64,000 bases of DNA from Bradyrhizobium uaiense (GTDB taxonomy: Bacteria > Pseudomonadota > Alphaproteobacteria > Rhizobiales > Xanthobacteraceae), in contig NZ_VKHP01000009.1 in the NCBI RefSeq assembly GCF_010811875.1, positions 21,041 through 85,040 on the forward strand, in the 5' to 3' direction. The notes beneath the pieces are model-generated. The model worked only from the letters and a program-made list of their open reading frames with translations, ran no database searches and was not told where the DNA came from. Shown piece by piece: positions 23,597 to 32,150 of this stretch (positions within the stretch are counted from its first letter, which is position 1; the number at the start of each line of letters is the position of its first letter). Made by a program: the position numbers and the translations under genes.

Positions 23597-25201
23597 TCAT
23601 TCTGCTGCTTGTTTGCCATTCGCCATCAGCCAATCTTTTATACTGTTGCAATATGGATGCGTCAGTTGCGCGTTATCTATGTGAGCAGTTCCGCCGTATT
23701 TTCTATCGACTGCATGGTCTACGGAAATGGACTTGGACTGCATCCTGCATCCGCAAAGCTTACAACGCATCGACGTTTGCAACGCTTCCCTGATGTACGC
23801 CGCAGATTTCACGTTCCTACTGAACTTCTTTCCTTTGGGAGCATCCTCCTCATCAGCGGGCTGATACTTCGTCAGAAAGCTAAACTTCTGATCCCTCTTC
23901 AGCCCCTCCAAAATTGCAGCCGAATCCATGCCGCTGCCAAGACCGCCTAGGATTTTTTCGAAAAGATCCTCTACCCAGTCGTATCCCTTTGCGCCGCTTC
24001 CCCGCTTGGTGACAACCTGATTTATGAATTCCTTGTTTGTTATGAGGAATTCTTCGAACTCTCTTCGAATAAGCGTGAACTTTTTTAGCTTGTCCTGCTC
24101 CACGAGCTTTCGCGTGAGGCTCACGATAGCCAAAAAGGAGGTAGGCTGATGCTTTCCCGACGCGCTATAAACGTATACTGCAGGATCGAAGCCGAGCGAC
24201 GATGGCTGTGTACCGGAGAGCCGTTGCGCTAGATCGCGCGTATTCTTCAAATATCGATACGTTTCTTCACCAGTTAGGTCTGGCGTGAACCCTGGTTGAT
24301 GGGAACCCTTTTTCACGTCCACTACAGGGACGCCGTTGGCGAGGTTCACGAGATCAAATATCAGCGGAAGCGCCTGCCCGCTCTTTCCCGCGACGGGTAG
24401 GTTAAGGGTTTTAACCGGCGTCTCTAAGGGAGGATAAAACAAAATAGAGAATATCTCCCTGCCGATCGTTTCCATGGCTGCGCCCAGATCGTTGGAAAAT
24501 CCAGACCAGTATTTATGCCCGGTCGCGTTTCTCACGATCACCCGCGCGGCAATTGCATTGGGCGAAGTGCGCGCCTTCAATATTCGTAGTTCTGTTCGAT
24601 CGATCCCCACAGCTTCTTGGTTGATCTTAAAGAATGAATCTTCGGCCTTCTTAGCGTCGCTGTCAGGCACCCACTGCAACTGGAGAGCCAAAGAGCCTAG
24701 GCGTCGGGCGCGCTCGACTATTTCCGGTTTCGAGTTCTGAGGGAATTCGATCGCCTTCTTATGCTCGATATAGCTTCCGATCGTCGCGTCAATTTCTTTC
24801 CTCGTGCGATCCGCAGCCCGTTGCTGTTCGACTGGGATCTCATTCTGAAAGAATTTTCGGGATATTTCCTTGTCGCCATAGTCGTCGTGCACCCACGCAG
24901 CAAGTGCGCTCAATCGATGGGCTCCGTCGATAACGAAGGTGTATCGGCCGGATTGCCAGAGGATGACCGCCGGGATCAGATCACCGTCCAAGAAAGTGCG
25001 AACGAACTCGACGATCTTGGTAGAGTCCCAATTTGCAGTCTCGCGCTGAAAATCCGGCTTTCTCAACGCGTCATAGAGGAAGGCGTTGGGCTCAAGATCG
25101 TTGATCTTTAGAGTTTGCGACTTCGGAAAAGCTCTCCCGAACTCCGTTCGCACCTCAAAGTCTTCGCGCGGGATCAGCGCGTCCAGGTTAACCGCGGTCA
25201 T
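23597..25201 (-). CDS. DUF262-type protein with C-terminal HNH nuclease, probable anti-phage restriction factor
   Basis: A 534-residue protein from the ATG at 25201 (GAGGA 8 bp upstream); a GTG at 25243 would add 14 residues. The N-terminal domain has DFQRETANWDSTKIVEFVRT and VIDGAHRLSALAAW (DGAHR at 92-96), the ParB/DUF262 pocket, DGQQR in relatives, that powers GmrSD- and SspE-like enzymes. The C-terminus from about residue 480 is an HNH nuclease: CKLCGCRMQSKSISVDHAVD, then GGTAHIDNAQLTHPYCNSIK. Base composition is clearly poorer in GC than the phage genes. It lies beside the tRNA attachment site, oriented toward the phage. Defence is inferred from domain pairing and location. Confidence 0.75.
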   Translation of the reverse strand: MTAVNLDALIPREDFEVRTEFGRAFPKSQTLKINDLEPNAFLYDALRKPDFQRETANWDSTKIVEFVRTFLDGDLIPAVILWQSGRYTFVIDGAHRLSALAAWVHDDYGDKEISRKFFQNEIPVEQQRAADRTRKEIDATIGSYIEHKKAIEFPQNSKPEIVERARRLGSLALQLQWVPDSDAKKAEDSFFKINQEAVGIDRTELRILKARTSPNAIAARVIVRNATGHKYWSGFSNDLGAAMETIGREIFSILFYPPLETPVKTLNLPVAGKSGQALPLIFDLVNLANGVPVVDVKKGSHQPGFTPDLTGEETYRYLKNTRDLAQRLSGTQPSSLGFDPAVYVYSASGKHQPTSFLAIVSLTRKLVEQDKLKKFTLIRREFEEFLITNKEFINQVVTKRGSGAKGYDWVEDLFEKILGGLGSGMDSAAILEGLKRDQKFSFLTKYQPADEEDAPKGKKFSRNVKSAAYIREALQTSMRCKLCGCRMQSKSISVDHAVDRKYGGTAHIDNAQLTHPYCNSIKDWLMANGKQAAE

Positions 25202-25262
25202 AGCTTCGTCCTCAGGCTGAATCGGTTCAGCCACCGAGGCCACAGTACCTGAGGTTGTAAGT

Positions 25263-25285
25263 TGAAGGGCTCATTTAGCCCTTCA
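25263..25285. promoter_or_regulatory. Palindrome upstream of DUF262-HNH gene
   Basis: A perfect 9-bp inverted repeat, TGAAGGGCT (25263-25271), loop CATTT, AGCCCTTCA (25277-25285). It lies 62 bp before the DUF262-HNH start and 36 bp before a rightward ATG with a strong ribosome site. No T-tract follows, so it is better read as an operator or mRNA hairpin than as a terminator. Confidence 0.4.
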
Positions 25286-25320
25286 CCCACAGTTTCCCAA
25301 CCTCGGAATGGAGGAACAAA

Positions 25321-25485
25321 ATGAGAACGCAAGAAACATTACCCACGTCCAACAAAACGTCCAACACGCGTGAGAGCCGGAGCTCAACCATTTGGAATAT
25401 CAGGTGTTTTTTCGGCGCCCGTACGCGATGGCGCTCCCTAGCGGAATCGAACCGCTCTCTCCACCGTGAAAGGGTGGCGTCCTAA
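25321..25485 (+). CDS. Small reading frame running into the tRNA gene, possibly a phage gene cut by integration
   Basis: Fifty-four codons from ATG, preceded by an excellent GGAGG at 5 bp spacing in GGAGGAACAAAATG. The first 35 residues (MRTQETLPTSNKTSNTRESR) lie outside the tRNA. The rest is antisense to tRNA-Glu and surely not a natural protein end. A strong start with a meaningless end suggests a gene truncated at the att crossover, or a leader frame. Low confidence as a functional gene. Confidence 0.25.
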   Translation: MRTQETLPTSNKTSNTRESRSSTIWNIRCFFGARTRWRSLAESNRSLHRERVAS

Positions 25486-25503
25486 CCGATAGACGAAGGG
25501 AGC
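25429..25503 (-). tRNA. tRNA-Glu (anticodon TTC), probable prophage attachment site
   Basis: On the minus strand the gene runs from GCTCCCT (5' acceptor arm, 25503-25497) to AGGGAGC, discriminator G and an encoded CCA (25431-25429). The anticodon arm is CCACC-CTTTCAC-GGTGG with anticodon TTC at 25470-25468. The T arm is AGCGG-TTCGATT-CCGCT. All stems pair. Its 3' end faces the prophage, the usual target for tyrosine integrases, which rebuild the tRNA 3' part from phage DNA. Confidence 0.95.
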
Positions 25504-25872
25504 AAAACCCCCGGCAAATCAATACGTTAGACGTGAGATGCGCCGGACTGGCCACAGCCGTCAACGGCCGCGACGGGCGAACGTATAGTGGCGATTGGCC
25601 GGGCGGGCAAGCGTTCAGAACGCTTTTCCCGCGTCACCTGCCGCAGATCACTTGCAGGACAACCCGGCCTCGATCGAGGTCCAGAAGCCGCAATGCGGCG
25701 GCACATGGGCGTGCGCCCGCGAACCACCCACGTGAATCAGGATGGCGGCCGCGAGTGCGACGACGATGGCGGGAACAAAGGCTCTTCGGAACGACATGGG
25801 GCTGCGCATCGAACGACAACGTGGCCTAACTAAGGCCTGCGCGCCGAACGGCGGCATGTTCCGCGCCGGCCG
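25504..25872. other. Intergenic stretch on the host side of the tRNA
   Basis: 369 bp between tRNA-Glu and the lipoprotein gene. Apart from a possible small gene at 25648-25809 I see no supported feature. The tRNA promoter must lie in the part next to 25504, but no clear -35/-10 pair stands out. Confidence 0.4.
25648..25809 (-). CDS. Possible 53-residue exported protein
   Basis: A short frame from the ATG at 25809 reading MRSPMSFRRAFVPAIVVALA, AAILIHVGG, then HVPPHCGFWTSIEAGLSCK. A signal-like hydrophobic segment follows two Arg, and two Cys follow it. Small exported proteins of this build are frequent in Bradyrhizobium, but there is no strong ribosome site, so it remains a candidate. Confidence 0.3.
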   Translation of the reverse strand: MRSPMSFRRAFVPAIVVALAAAILIHVGGSRAHAHVPPHCGFWTSIEAGLSCK

Positions 25873-26214
25873 CTAGTGATTGCTGGCGACGTCCTGACGA
25901 TTCGTCGGCTGCGCCGCTGCCACCGCCGGTGCCTTCTTGATGCAGGTGCTGCAGATCACGAGCTTGCGCGCCAACCGATCGTCCGCGTCCTCTTCCGAGA
26001 GTTGCGTCTCTGCTGCCGCCGGCGACGCATTGCGCGCATGGCGGCGCGGCTGCGGCTGATTGGGATCCTGTCCGGCACCGTCCCAGGCCAGCGGACCTGT
26101 TCCCGACGGCGGGGTCGTCATGCTGTATTGTTGCGAATATTGCGCACAGGCGCCGAGCGCGATCGGAAGAAACAGCACAGCGGCCTTGCGAGCCCAGTTC
26201 CGGAATGCAGACAT
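25873..26214 (-). CDS. Putative lipoprotein
   Basis: A 113-residue protein from the ATG at 26214 (an upstream start adds four residues). The signal peptide AAVLFLPIALGAC ends in a lipobox with the Cys at residue 22. The mature part is polar and Pro/Gln/Asn-rich (TTPPSGTGPLAWDGAGQDPN), with a CSTC pair near LVICSTCIKKAP and an Ala/Asn-rich end. Unknown function. Stand-alone gene. Confidence 0.6.
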   Translation of the reverse strand: MSAFRNWARKAAVLFLPIALGACAQYSQQYSMTTPPSGTGPLAWDGAGQDPNQPQPRRHARNASPAAAETQLSEEDADDRLARKLVICSTCIKKAPAVAAAQPTNRQDVASNH

Positions 26215-26382
26215 GATCACACTCACACGCTATTCGTACCGCGACATCAGTACTGCGACCTAAGAGCAGAACCGCTAACAATTCGTTTGCCCTGATTTAT
26301 TCCGTCGCACCCAACCGCGACGGCATCAAGACGGGATTGAGGCGCGAACACGCCAATCAAAACGCTAATCCGGAGTCCACTT

Positions 26383-27615
26383 ATGCCAGGCATCAACGGT
26401 CGCTTCGACGGCAAGCGCGTGCTCGCCGATCTCAACGCGCTGCGTGCGATCGGCGCCTACAAGACCGGCGTGCACAAGCCGACATTCTCGGAACCGCATT
26501 TGCGCTCGCTCGATTGGCTCGCCGGACATCTGCCCGACGCAGGTCTCACTGCAACGATCGACGGCATCGGCAACGTGCTCGGCTTTAGCGCGAAGGCCGG
26601 ACCGAAACTGCTCGCCGGCTCGCATCTGGAAAGCCAGAACCATGCGGGCTGGCTCGATGGACCGCTCGGCGTGATCTATGCGCTCGAGGCCGCGCGCGTC
26701 ATCAATCCCGATCCGGACATTCGCGGCGCGGTCGAGGTCGCCGCGTGGTGCGACGAGGAAGGACATTTCGGCAGCTTCCTCGGCAGCCGTTCCTTCGCCG
26801 GGACCGTCACCGAAGCCGACATCGATGCCGCGCGCGACCGCTCCAGCGATCGCACCATGCGACAGGCGTTGCACGATGCGGGCTTCGCCGGCCGGCCGCG
26901 CCTCAACGCCGAACCTCGTCGCCATATCGGATATCTCGAAGCCCATATCGAGCAAGGCGACACGCTGGAGGGCAGCGGGCTCAACATCGGTATCGTCACG
27001 TCGATCGTCGGCATCTGGCAGTACCGCATCACGTTCACCGGCGAGCAGAACCATGCCGGCACCACGCGGATGGCGGTGCGCAAGGATGCGGGCCTGGCAT
27101 TGGCGCGGTTCTGCGTCGCGATCGACGACAGCTTCCCTGCCCTGTGCGGACCACGCACGGTATGGACCACCGGCCGTATCACGCTGGATCCGGGGGCGCC
27201 GAGCGTGATCCCGGGCAGCGCCGAGATGCTGTTCCAGATCCGTGACGACAATCCCGAGGTGATTGCCCGCCTCGAGGAGCACTTGCACCGGATGGCGGCC
27301 GACGTCACCGCGCAAGGCCGCTGCAGCGTGAAGGTTGAGCGCATCCGCACCGGCGTGCCCGCGATAATGACGCCCGCGTTCCAGGATACGATCGAGGCCG
27401 CGAGCGCGGCCTGCGCCGGCGGCAAATCAATCCGGATGCCGAGCGGCGCCGGCCACGACGCCCAGGTCCTCGCCACCATCATGCCGGCGGCGATGCTGTT
27501 CGTGCCGTCGATCGGCGGCATCAGCCATCACTGGAGCGAGAATACCGCCGACGCCGACATCGTCACGGGAGCCGAGGTGTTTGTCGAAACCTGCCGGCGC
27601 CTGCTGGCAGGCTAG
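26383..27615 (+). CDS. Zn-dependent M20-family amidohydrolase (hydantoinase/carbamoylase type)
   Basis: A 410-residue enzyme of the group containing N-carbamoyl-L-amino acid hydrolase, beta-ureidopropionase and allantoate amidohydrolase. Metal ligands are visible in GSHLESQNHAGWLDGPLGV, WCDEEGHFGSFLGSRSF and YLEAHIEQGDTLE. The lid domain has GEQNHAGTTRMAVRKDAG, and the end MPSGAGHDAQVL and GGISHHWSE. It hydrolyses a carbamoyl or amide bond in purine, pyrimidine or hydantoin breakdown. Exact substrate cannot be told from sequence. Complete, single gene with no operon partners. Confidence 0.88.
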   Translation: MPGINGRFDGKRVLADLNALRAIGAYKTGVHKPTFSEPHLRSLDWLAGHLPDAGLTATIDGIGNVLGFSAKAGPKLLAGSHLESQNHAGWLDGPLGVIYALEAARVINPDPDIRGAVEVAAWCDEEGHFGSFLGSRSFAGTVTEADIDAARDRSSDRTMRQALHDAGFAGRPRLNAEPRRHIGYLEAHIEQGDTLEGSGLNIGIVTSIVGIWQYRITFTGEQNHAGTTRMAVRKDAGLALARFCVAIDDSFPALCGPRTVWTTGRITLDPGAPSVIPGSAEMLFQIRDDNPEVIARLEEHLHRMAADVTAQGRCSVKVERIRTGVPAIMTPAFQDTIEAASAACAGGKSIRMPSGAGHDAQVLATIMPAAMLFVPSIGGISHHWSENTADADIVTGAEVFVETCRRLLAG

Positions 27616-27652
27616 CCAGGTTGCGGACGCGACCGCGCGGCATGGTCCGCCG

Positions 27653-28558
27653 TCAGTTCGGACCGCTCCGGTTGCCCGATTTCAGCGAAGCCATCGCGTG
27701 CGAGCTCTGCACGCCGCCTCTCCGCGCGGTGAAGAAGACGTACAGCAAGCAGACGTCGATCAGCATCGTGGCGGCCATGACGCTGTAGGCCCATGGGCTT
27801 TCGATCAGCTTCACTTCCATCAGCACGCGCGACAGGCCGAAGCCCACGACCCACGCATCGAAGCTCATGCAGATCCGGCGAAACGTCTCGGCATCCAGCC
27901 GCCGGATCAACCAGGCTCCGAGCGGGATGCCGACGACAACACAGGGAACGAGCACGAACAGGATGCTCCGGCTCTCTTCGATGAACAGGCCGAGCTTGTA
28001 GTACGCGATCGCAGTCAGGCTGGACTCGGTCACCCGAACCAGTGCGAGACCGGCCCGGAACTCATCTTTGACGAGACCCTGATTGTTGAAAAGGATCGCC
28101 AGCGGCGGTCCCGAGATGGTCGTGACCGAGTACAGGACTCCGAGCGTCGTTCCAAAAGGCAAACCGACCAGCCATTTCGATTGGATCGGCCTCCGCCAAC
28201 CGGCTGCCTGCAGCAGGATCAGCGGCAGGATGATCGAGTATGTGGCGAATTTGGTCCAGCTCGGCTGCAACGACGTCAGCGTAAAGGCTCCGACCGCGAT
28301 GCCCGGCACCAGGCCGATCAGAATAGGCAGCACACGCCTCCACACCGCCGGAACGCCGCTCAGGTTGATGCACAGAACATACAGATTGACGACGACTTCG
28401 ACGATGACGACGGCAGGGTTGAGGACTCGGTTGGTGTAGAAGACAAGCGCGACCGGCACGGTGAGCGAGGAAAACCCGTAACCCAGCGCACCGTTCACAA
28501 AGGCCGCAAACAGAGCGATCACGGCAAGAACGATCACAGCAGAATCAATTGACGTCAT
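27653..28558 (-). CDS. TauE/SafE-family membrane exporter
   Basis: A 301-residue protein with about eight membrane segments. The opening LFAAFVNGALGYGFSSLTVP is the TauE/SafE repeat signature, and its second copy is around YSVTTISGPPLAILFNNQG. The family moves sulfite or other organosulfur-linked anions out of the cell. The substrate here is unknown. Convergent with the amidohydrolase gene (37 bp apart) and not co-transcribed with it. Confidence 0.85.
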   Translation of the reverse strand: MTSIDSAVIVLAVIALFAAFVNGALGYGFSSLTVPVALVFYTNRVLNPAVVIVEVVVNLYVLCINLSGVPAVWRRVLPILIGLVPGIAVGAFTLTSLQPSWTKFATYSIILPLILLQAAGWRRPIQSKWLVGLPFGTTLGVLYSVTTISGPPLAILFNNQGLVKDEFRAGLALVRVTESSLTAIAYYKLGLFIEESRSILFVLVPCVVVGIPLGAWLIRRLDAETFRRICMSFDAWVVGFGLSRVLMEVKLIESPWAYSVMAATMLIDVCLLYVFFTARRGGVQSSHAMASLKSGNRSGPN

Positions 28559-29085
28559 CTTTGGCTTTTACCGGATCAGTCGCTTTGCCCGCGATATTAT
28601 AGCCCATGGAAGGGAACGCGGTGTCGAAACTTGCGGCCGTGGGCCGTCGCAAGGCACCGCCCTCGCCGTCACGGCACATCGCCACCACGCAGCGCTATGG
28701 CGCTGCGCCGTGACGTTCGCCGCGATCTTCGGATCGGTGTTGTCGTGATGGCGAGGTCTAACTTGTCGGCGCGGCTCGCGACATCAAGACAAACCGGTTG
28801 ACCCGACAGGCCACCACCTCATCACAAATTCGGGCACTGAAGCTCCTTCGCCTGGCATGCCGCCTGTGGCATTCCGCCGACAGGAACCTCGCCACGGCTT
28901 CGAGTTGATTGAGACCCGAAATGACGGGTTTCCGGCGCGCTTTCGCAGGCACCGTGGTATATTGGACACGAGAACCGTGTCAGCCGACCCGATTCCCCTC
29001 ACCGCCCGATTTGCAATCCGCTGAACTTGCTGCCATTTCTCTGGCACGCATCGCTTTGGTGCCATCAAAGGGGCCCGTCCGGCTC
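28559..29085. other. Long intergenic region with a two-part palindrome
   Basis: 527 bp between the divergent TauE-like and PrsW-like genes. Frames in it lack family features and ribosome sites. The only clear structure is a compound palindrome at 28666-28715. An outer stem CGTCACGGC/GCCGTGACG encloses an inner perfect hairpin CGCAGCGC-TATG-GCGCTGCG (28688-28707). It may be a REP-type repeat or a leader structure of the TauE-like mRNA. Promoters for both genes must be here but I cannot point to them. Confidence 0.5.
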
Positions 29086-30123
29086 ATGTTGTTGCTTGAG
29101 TCGCTTCCAACGGTAATCGGCGCCGCCGCCATTGCTCCCGCGTTGCTGGTATTGTGGCTCGTCATCGCCGCTGACGAGCGCCCCGGACCGCCGGTGCAGG
29201 TGTGGCTGGCCTTCGTGCTCGGCGCAGCCAGCATCTCGCTGCTAGGGCTGGCGCGACTTCCGTTCAATGCGCTACTCGCCATCCCCGACAATCCCTGGGC
29301 GACGCAGGCGATGCGCGCTCTGTTCGGCGTCGCGGCGCCGGAGGAGATCGTCAAGGTTCTCGTCATCGTCGTCATCTCGACGCGCCGCCGTGCCTTCGCC
29401 GATCCGATGGATACGGTGGTCTATGGCGCGGCTGCCGGGCTCGGATTTGCGGCTTACGAGAACCTCGCCTATCTCGTCCAGCACAAGGACATGTGGCGCG
29501 CGCTCGCGGCGTTGCGCAGCGTGCTGACCGTGCCGTTTCACGGCGCGCTCGGTATCATCGCCGGCGCCTACCTTGCGATCGCGCGCTCCGGCGGCGCGCT
29601 CGGCGCCTACCGGGGCCACCGCGACTGGGCCCGCATCACGAACTGGTCGCTGGTGCTGGTGGCGCCGGTCCTGCTGCACGCGGCGTTCGACTTTCCGCTG
29701 CTCGCGCTGCAGCGTATCCCCAATCTCAGCTCGAACACGCACCTGCTGCTCGGCTCGGCGAGCGTGCTGATCGGCTTCTCCTCGATCGGTTTTGCAGTCC
29801 GACTGGTGCGCCGCCTCGGCAAACATCATGCGCCGCGCACCGACGTTGCCCGCGAGCGGCTCAGCCAGTTGCGGCGGATGTGGGCGCTGCTGCTGATCGG
29901 CGGCGGGACTGGTTTTGCCGGTGTCTCCTTCCTGTTGACCTCGCTGCATCACTGGTACGTCAATCCCGAGCGCAATGCGTCCTTCATCCTGGTTCCGATC
30001 GGCTTCACCTCGATCCTGATCGGACTTGCGCTCCTGATCGCGACCACCGCCGTTTACTTCCTCGGCCGCAACCGGATGCGGACCGCCGCCGAGGGCTTTC
30101 CGTCCGCGCCCGGTCAAAGCTAG
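29086..30123 (+). CDS. PrsW-family intramembrane metalloprotease-like protein
   Basis: A 345-residue membrane protein with about nine hydrophobic segments; start chosen at the ATG opening the first segment (MLLLESLPTVIGAAAIAPAL). PrsW/CAAX-like motifs are present in order: PEEIVK (Glu-Glu pair), GLGFAAYENLAYL, VPFHGALGIIAGAYLAI and LLHAAFDFPLLAL. These Glu and His residues form the metal site in relatives that cleave anti-sigma factors. The target here is unknown. The C-terminal third holds three or four more spans. Well conserved core, so probably active. Confidence 0.8.
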   Translation: MLLLESLPTVIGAAAIAPALLVLWLVIAADERPGPPVQVWLAFVLGAASISLLGLARLPFNALLAIPDNPWATQAMRALFGVAAPEEIVKVLVIVVISTRRRAFADPMDTVVYGAAAGLGFAAYENLAYLVQHKDMWRALAALRSVLTVPFHGALGIIAGAYLAIARSGGALGAYRGHRDWARITNWSLVLVAPVLLHAAFDFPLLALQRIPNLSSNTHLLLGSASVLIGFSSIGFAVRLVRRLGKHHAPRTDVARERLSQLRRMWALLLIGGGTGFAGVSFLLTSLHHWYVNPERNASFILVPIGFTSILIGLALLIATTAVYFLGRNRMRTAAEGFPSAPGQS

Positions 30124-30202
30124 CGCCCCGTCCGGCTCCGATCCCCTTGCAAAATAACCTCGGCGGGTTCAGGGAGGGACACAGACTAGGCGCGAGAGGA
30201 CG

Positions 30203-32062
30203 ATGGGGCACAACTACAAGAATTATCGGCCGGATATCGATGGCCTACGGGCCGTTGCCGTCTCGTTGGTCGTGCTCGGCCACGCGTTCCCGCAATATGT
30301 TCCCGGGGGTTTCGTCGGGGTCGACATCTTCTTCGTCATTTCCGGCTACCTGATCACCGGGATCATCTATGGTGACATTCAGAACGGGAGCTTCAGCCTT
30401 GTGACGTTCTATGCGCGTCGCATTCGCAGGATTTTTCCCGCCCTGATCGTCGTCTTGATCGCCGCCTTCATCGCCGGATGGCAACTTCTGATGCCGAGCG
30501 AGTTGGTGGCCCTTGGAAAGGAGATTGCGGCAGGCGCGGGTTTCTCGGCAAACCTGCTATTCTATTCGGAGGGTGGCTATTTCGACGCGGCCGCGCAAAC
30601 GAAGCCGCTGCTCCATCTCTGGTCGCTCGGCATCGAGGAACAGTTCTATCTTGTCTGGCCTTTGCTGCTGTGGGCGCTGATGCGATGGCGGATCGCCGCC
30701 GCCGCCCCCCTTGCCCTGATCTTCATCGCATCGCTTGTCGCAAATATCCTGGTCGTTCGAACCAACCCTGAAGCCGCATTCTACCAGCCGTTCACGCGGG
30801 CGTGGGAGCTCGCGGCCGGAGCATTGGTGGCCGTCTGCCTGCCCAACGGATTCTCCGCCGCGCGCGACCTTCTCGGATGGTCCGCGCTCGCAGTGATCGC
30901 GGCGGTAACCGCATTCTATTCGCCCTCCATGACCTACCCCGGGATCGCAGCGGTGGCGCCGGTCGCCGCAGCCGCGGCCCTCATCATGTCAGGTCGCAAT
31001 CGATTTCTCTCGACCCGTACCGCGGTCGCGATCGGGCTGATCAGCTATCCGCTCTACCTCTGGCATTGGCCGATCCTGGTTTTTGCGGCGAGCTTCAAAG
31101 GTCGTCCCCTGACTTTGGCCGAGAACGGGCTGGCCGTTGGGGCCAGCTTCATTCTGGCCTGGGCAACCTTTCGCTACGTCGAGCGCCCAATCAGGTTCGG
31201 GCAGTGGCGGGTGGCGCCGGTCCTTGCGGCATCGTTGATGGCCGTTGCATCGGTGGGAGCTTTGGCGATCGTCGACGGCTTTGCCTTTCGGCTTCCGGCG
31301 ATCGTTCGCGAAGCCGGCGCCATGACCGTATCCAGGGACTTCCTGAGATACGGCGAATGCCATATCTCCGCTTCCGCCGATCCCGCGTTTGAACCGAGTT
31401 GCGTCGACGCCAGCAAGCGTCCGCTTGTTTTCGTATGGGGCGATTCGACCGCCGGCATGCTCGCCGCCGGGCTGCGGCAAGTCCAGGGCGATCAATTCGG
31501 GTTGGCCCAGTTCACCGTCAATTCCTGCCCGCCGCTCTTCACCACGCAGGCCGAGACCATTCCGTTTTGTGTTCAGACCAACCGCCACATCGTTGCTGCG
31601 GTTGCCCGCTCGCACCCCGATGTCGTGCTCCTGCACATGTTGTGGAGCAGAGAACCCACCGCCGACGATCTCCGCCCAACGATTGCCGCCCTCAGACAGG
31701 CCGGCGACGCCCGTATCATCCTGGTCGGCCCTGTCCCGGTGTGGACCGACACGGTGCCCCATCTGACGGTGCAATATTTCCTGCGCCATCATGCGTTGAT
31801 CCCGGAACGCAGCCACGATGTGCGATCGACCAAGCAGGCTGACGACAGGGTTGGGCAGATCGCCGCCGATCTCGGGATCGAATATCTGTCGCCCTATGAG
31901 GAGCTGTGCAACGCGGACGGATGTCTGACGAGGGTCGGGACCAGCGCAAACGATCTGGTATCGGCCGACTTCCTGCATCTGTCGCCGCGCGCCTCGCGAT
32001 ATCTGGCGGCCAAGCTCGTGCCAAGGATTCTGGCTGTCGAAAACCGCCATGCGGAAAGATGA
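30203..32062 (+). CDS. Acyltransferase-3 / SGNH fusion (OafA-like)
   Basis: A 619-residue membrane enzyme. The acyltransferase-3 part begins YRPDIDGLRAVAVSLVVLGH and GGFVGVDIFFVISGYLITG, with the YARRIRRIFPAL block and HLWSLGIEEQFYLVWPL. Ten or so membrane spans end near residue 360. The periplasmic SGNH domain follows with RPLVFVWGDSTAGML (block I Ser) and SADFLHLSPRAS (catalytic Asp-His). Such fusions O-acetylate surface polysaccharides or peptidoglycan. The gene stands alone, so the substrate is open. Confidence 0.9.
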   Translation: MGHNYKNYRPDIDGLRAVAVSLVVLGHAFPQYVPGGFVGVDIFFVISGYLITGIIYGDIQNGSFSLVTFYARRIRRIFPALIVVLIAAFIAGWQLLMPSELVALGKEIAAGAGFSANLLFYSEGGYFDAAAQTKPLLHLWSLGIEEQFYLVWPLLLWALMRWRIAAAAPLALIFIASLVANILVVRTNPEAAFYQPFTRAWELAAGALVAVCLPNGFSAARDLLGWSALAVIAAVTAFYSPSMTYPGIAAVAPVAAAAALIMSGRNRFLSTRTAVAIGLISYPLYLWHWPILVFAASFKGRPLTLAENGLAVGASFILAWATFRYVERPIRFGQWRVAPVLAASLMAVASVGALAIVDGFAFRLPAIVREAGAMTVSRDFLRYGECHISASADPAFEPSCVDASKRPLVFVWGDSTAGMLAAGLRQVQGDQFGLAQFTVNSCPPLFTTQAETIPFCVQTNRHIVAAVARSHPDVVLLHMLWSREPTADDLRPTIAALRQAGDARIILVGPVPVWTDTVPHLTVQYFLRHHALIPERSHDVRSTKQADDRVGQIAADLGIEYLSPYEELCNADGCLTRVGTSANDLVSADFLHLSPRASRYLAAKLVPRILAVENRHAER

Positions 32063-32150
32063 GCGCACAGCTATCGCTGCCGCAACTGACGGAGCTGACC
32101 ATTGTAGCCGGTTAGGATAGACTGCACACGCGCAGATCCGGAGAGCCGCG

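Larger units (their letters stand above)
1..25450. mobile_element. HK97-like prophage, right part (left end outside window)
   Basis: A continuous run of phage genes: tail tube, connectors, capsid, protease, portal and terminases read leftward. An early operon also reads leftward from a CI/Cro-type switch, and a short operon reads rightward. The right boundary is inferred from tRNA-Glu at 25429-25503, whose 3' end faces the prophage, as is usual for tRNA-integrated phages. No integrase, lysis genes or tail-tip genes are visible, so the remaining genes should lie left of position 1. Head genes are interrupted by a copper cassette at about 5.4-8.6 kb. Whether the element is inducible cannot be judged from this part, but all visible head genes look intact. 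Confidence 0.85.

Noticed and set aside
1..25450. CRISPR array in the prophage or host part
   Set aside because: No regularly spaced direct repeats were seen; the repeated ACACCA palindromes are operators with irregular spacing.
25439..25485. Protein coded antisense to tRNA-Glu
   Set aside because: The tRNA folds perfectly; the peptide there (AESNRSLHRE) is the usual artefact of tRNA antisense reading.
28784..29068. Small genes in the gap before the PrsW-like gene
   Set aside because: Arg/Ser-rich frames without ribosome site or recognisable domain.
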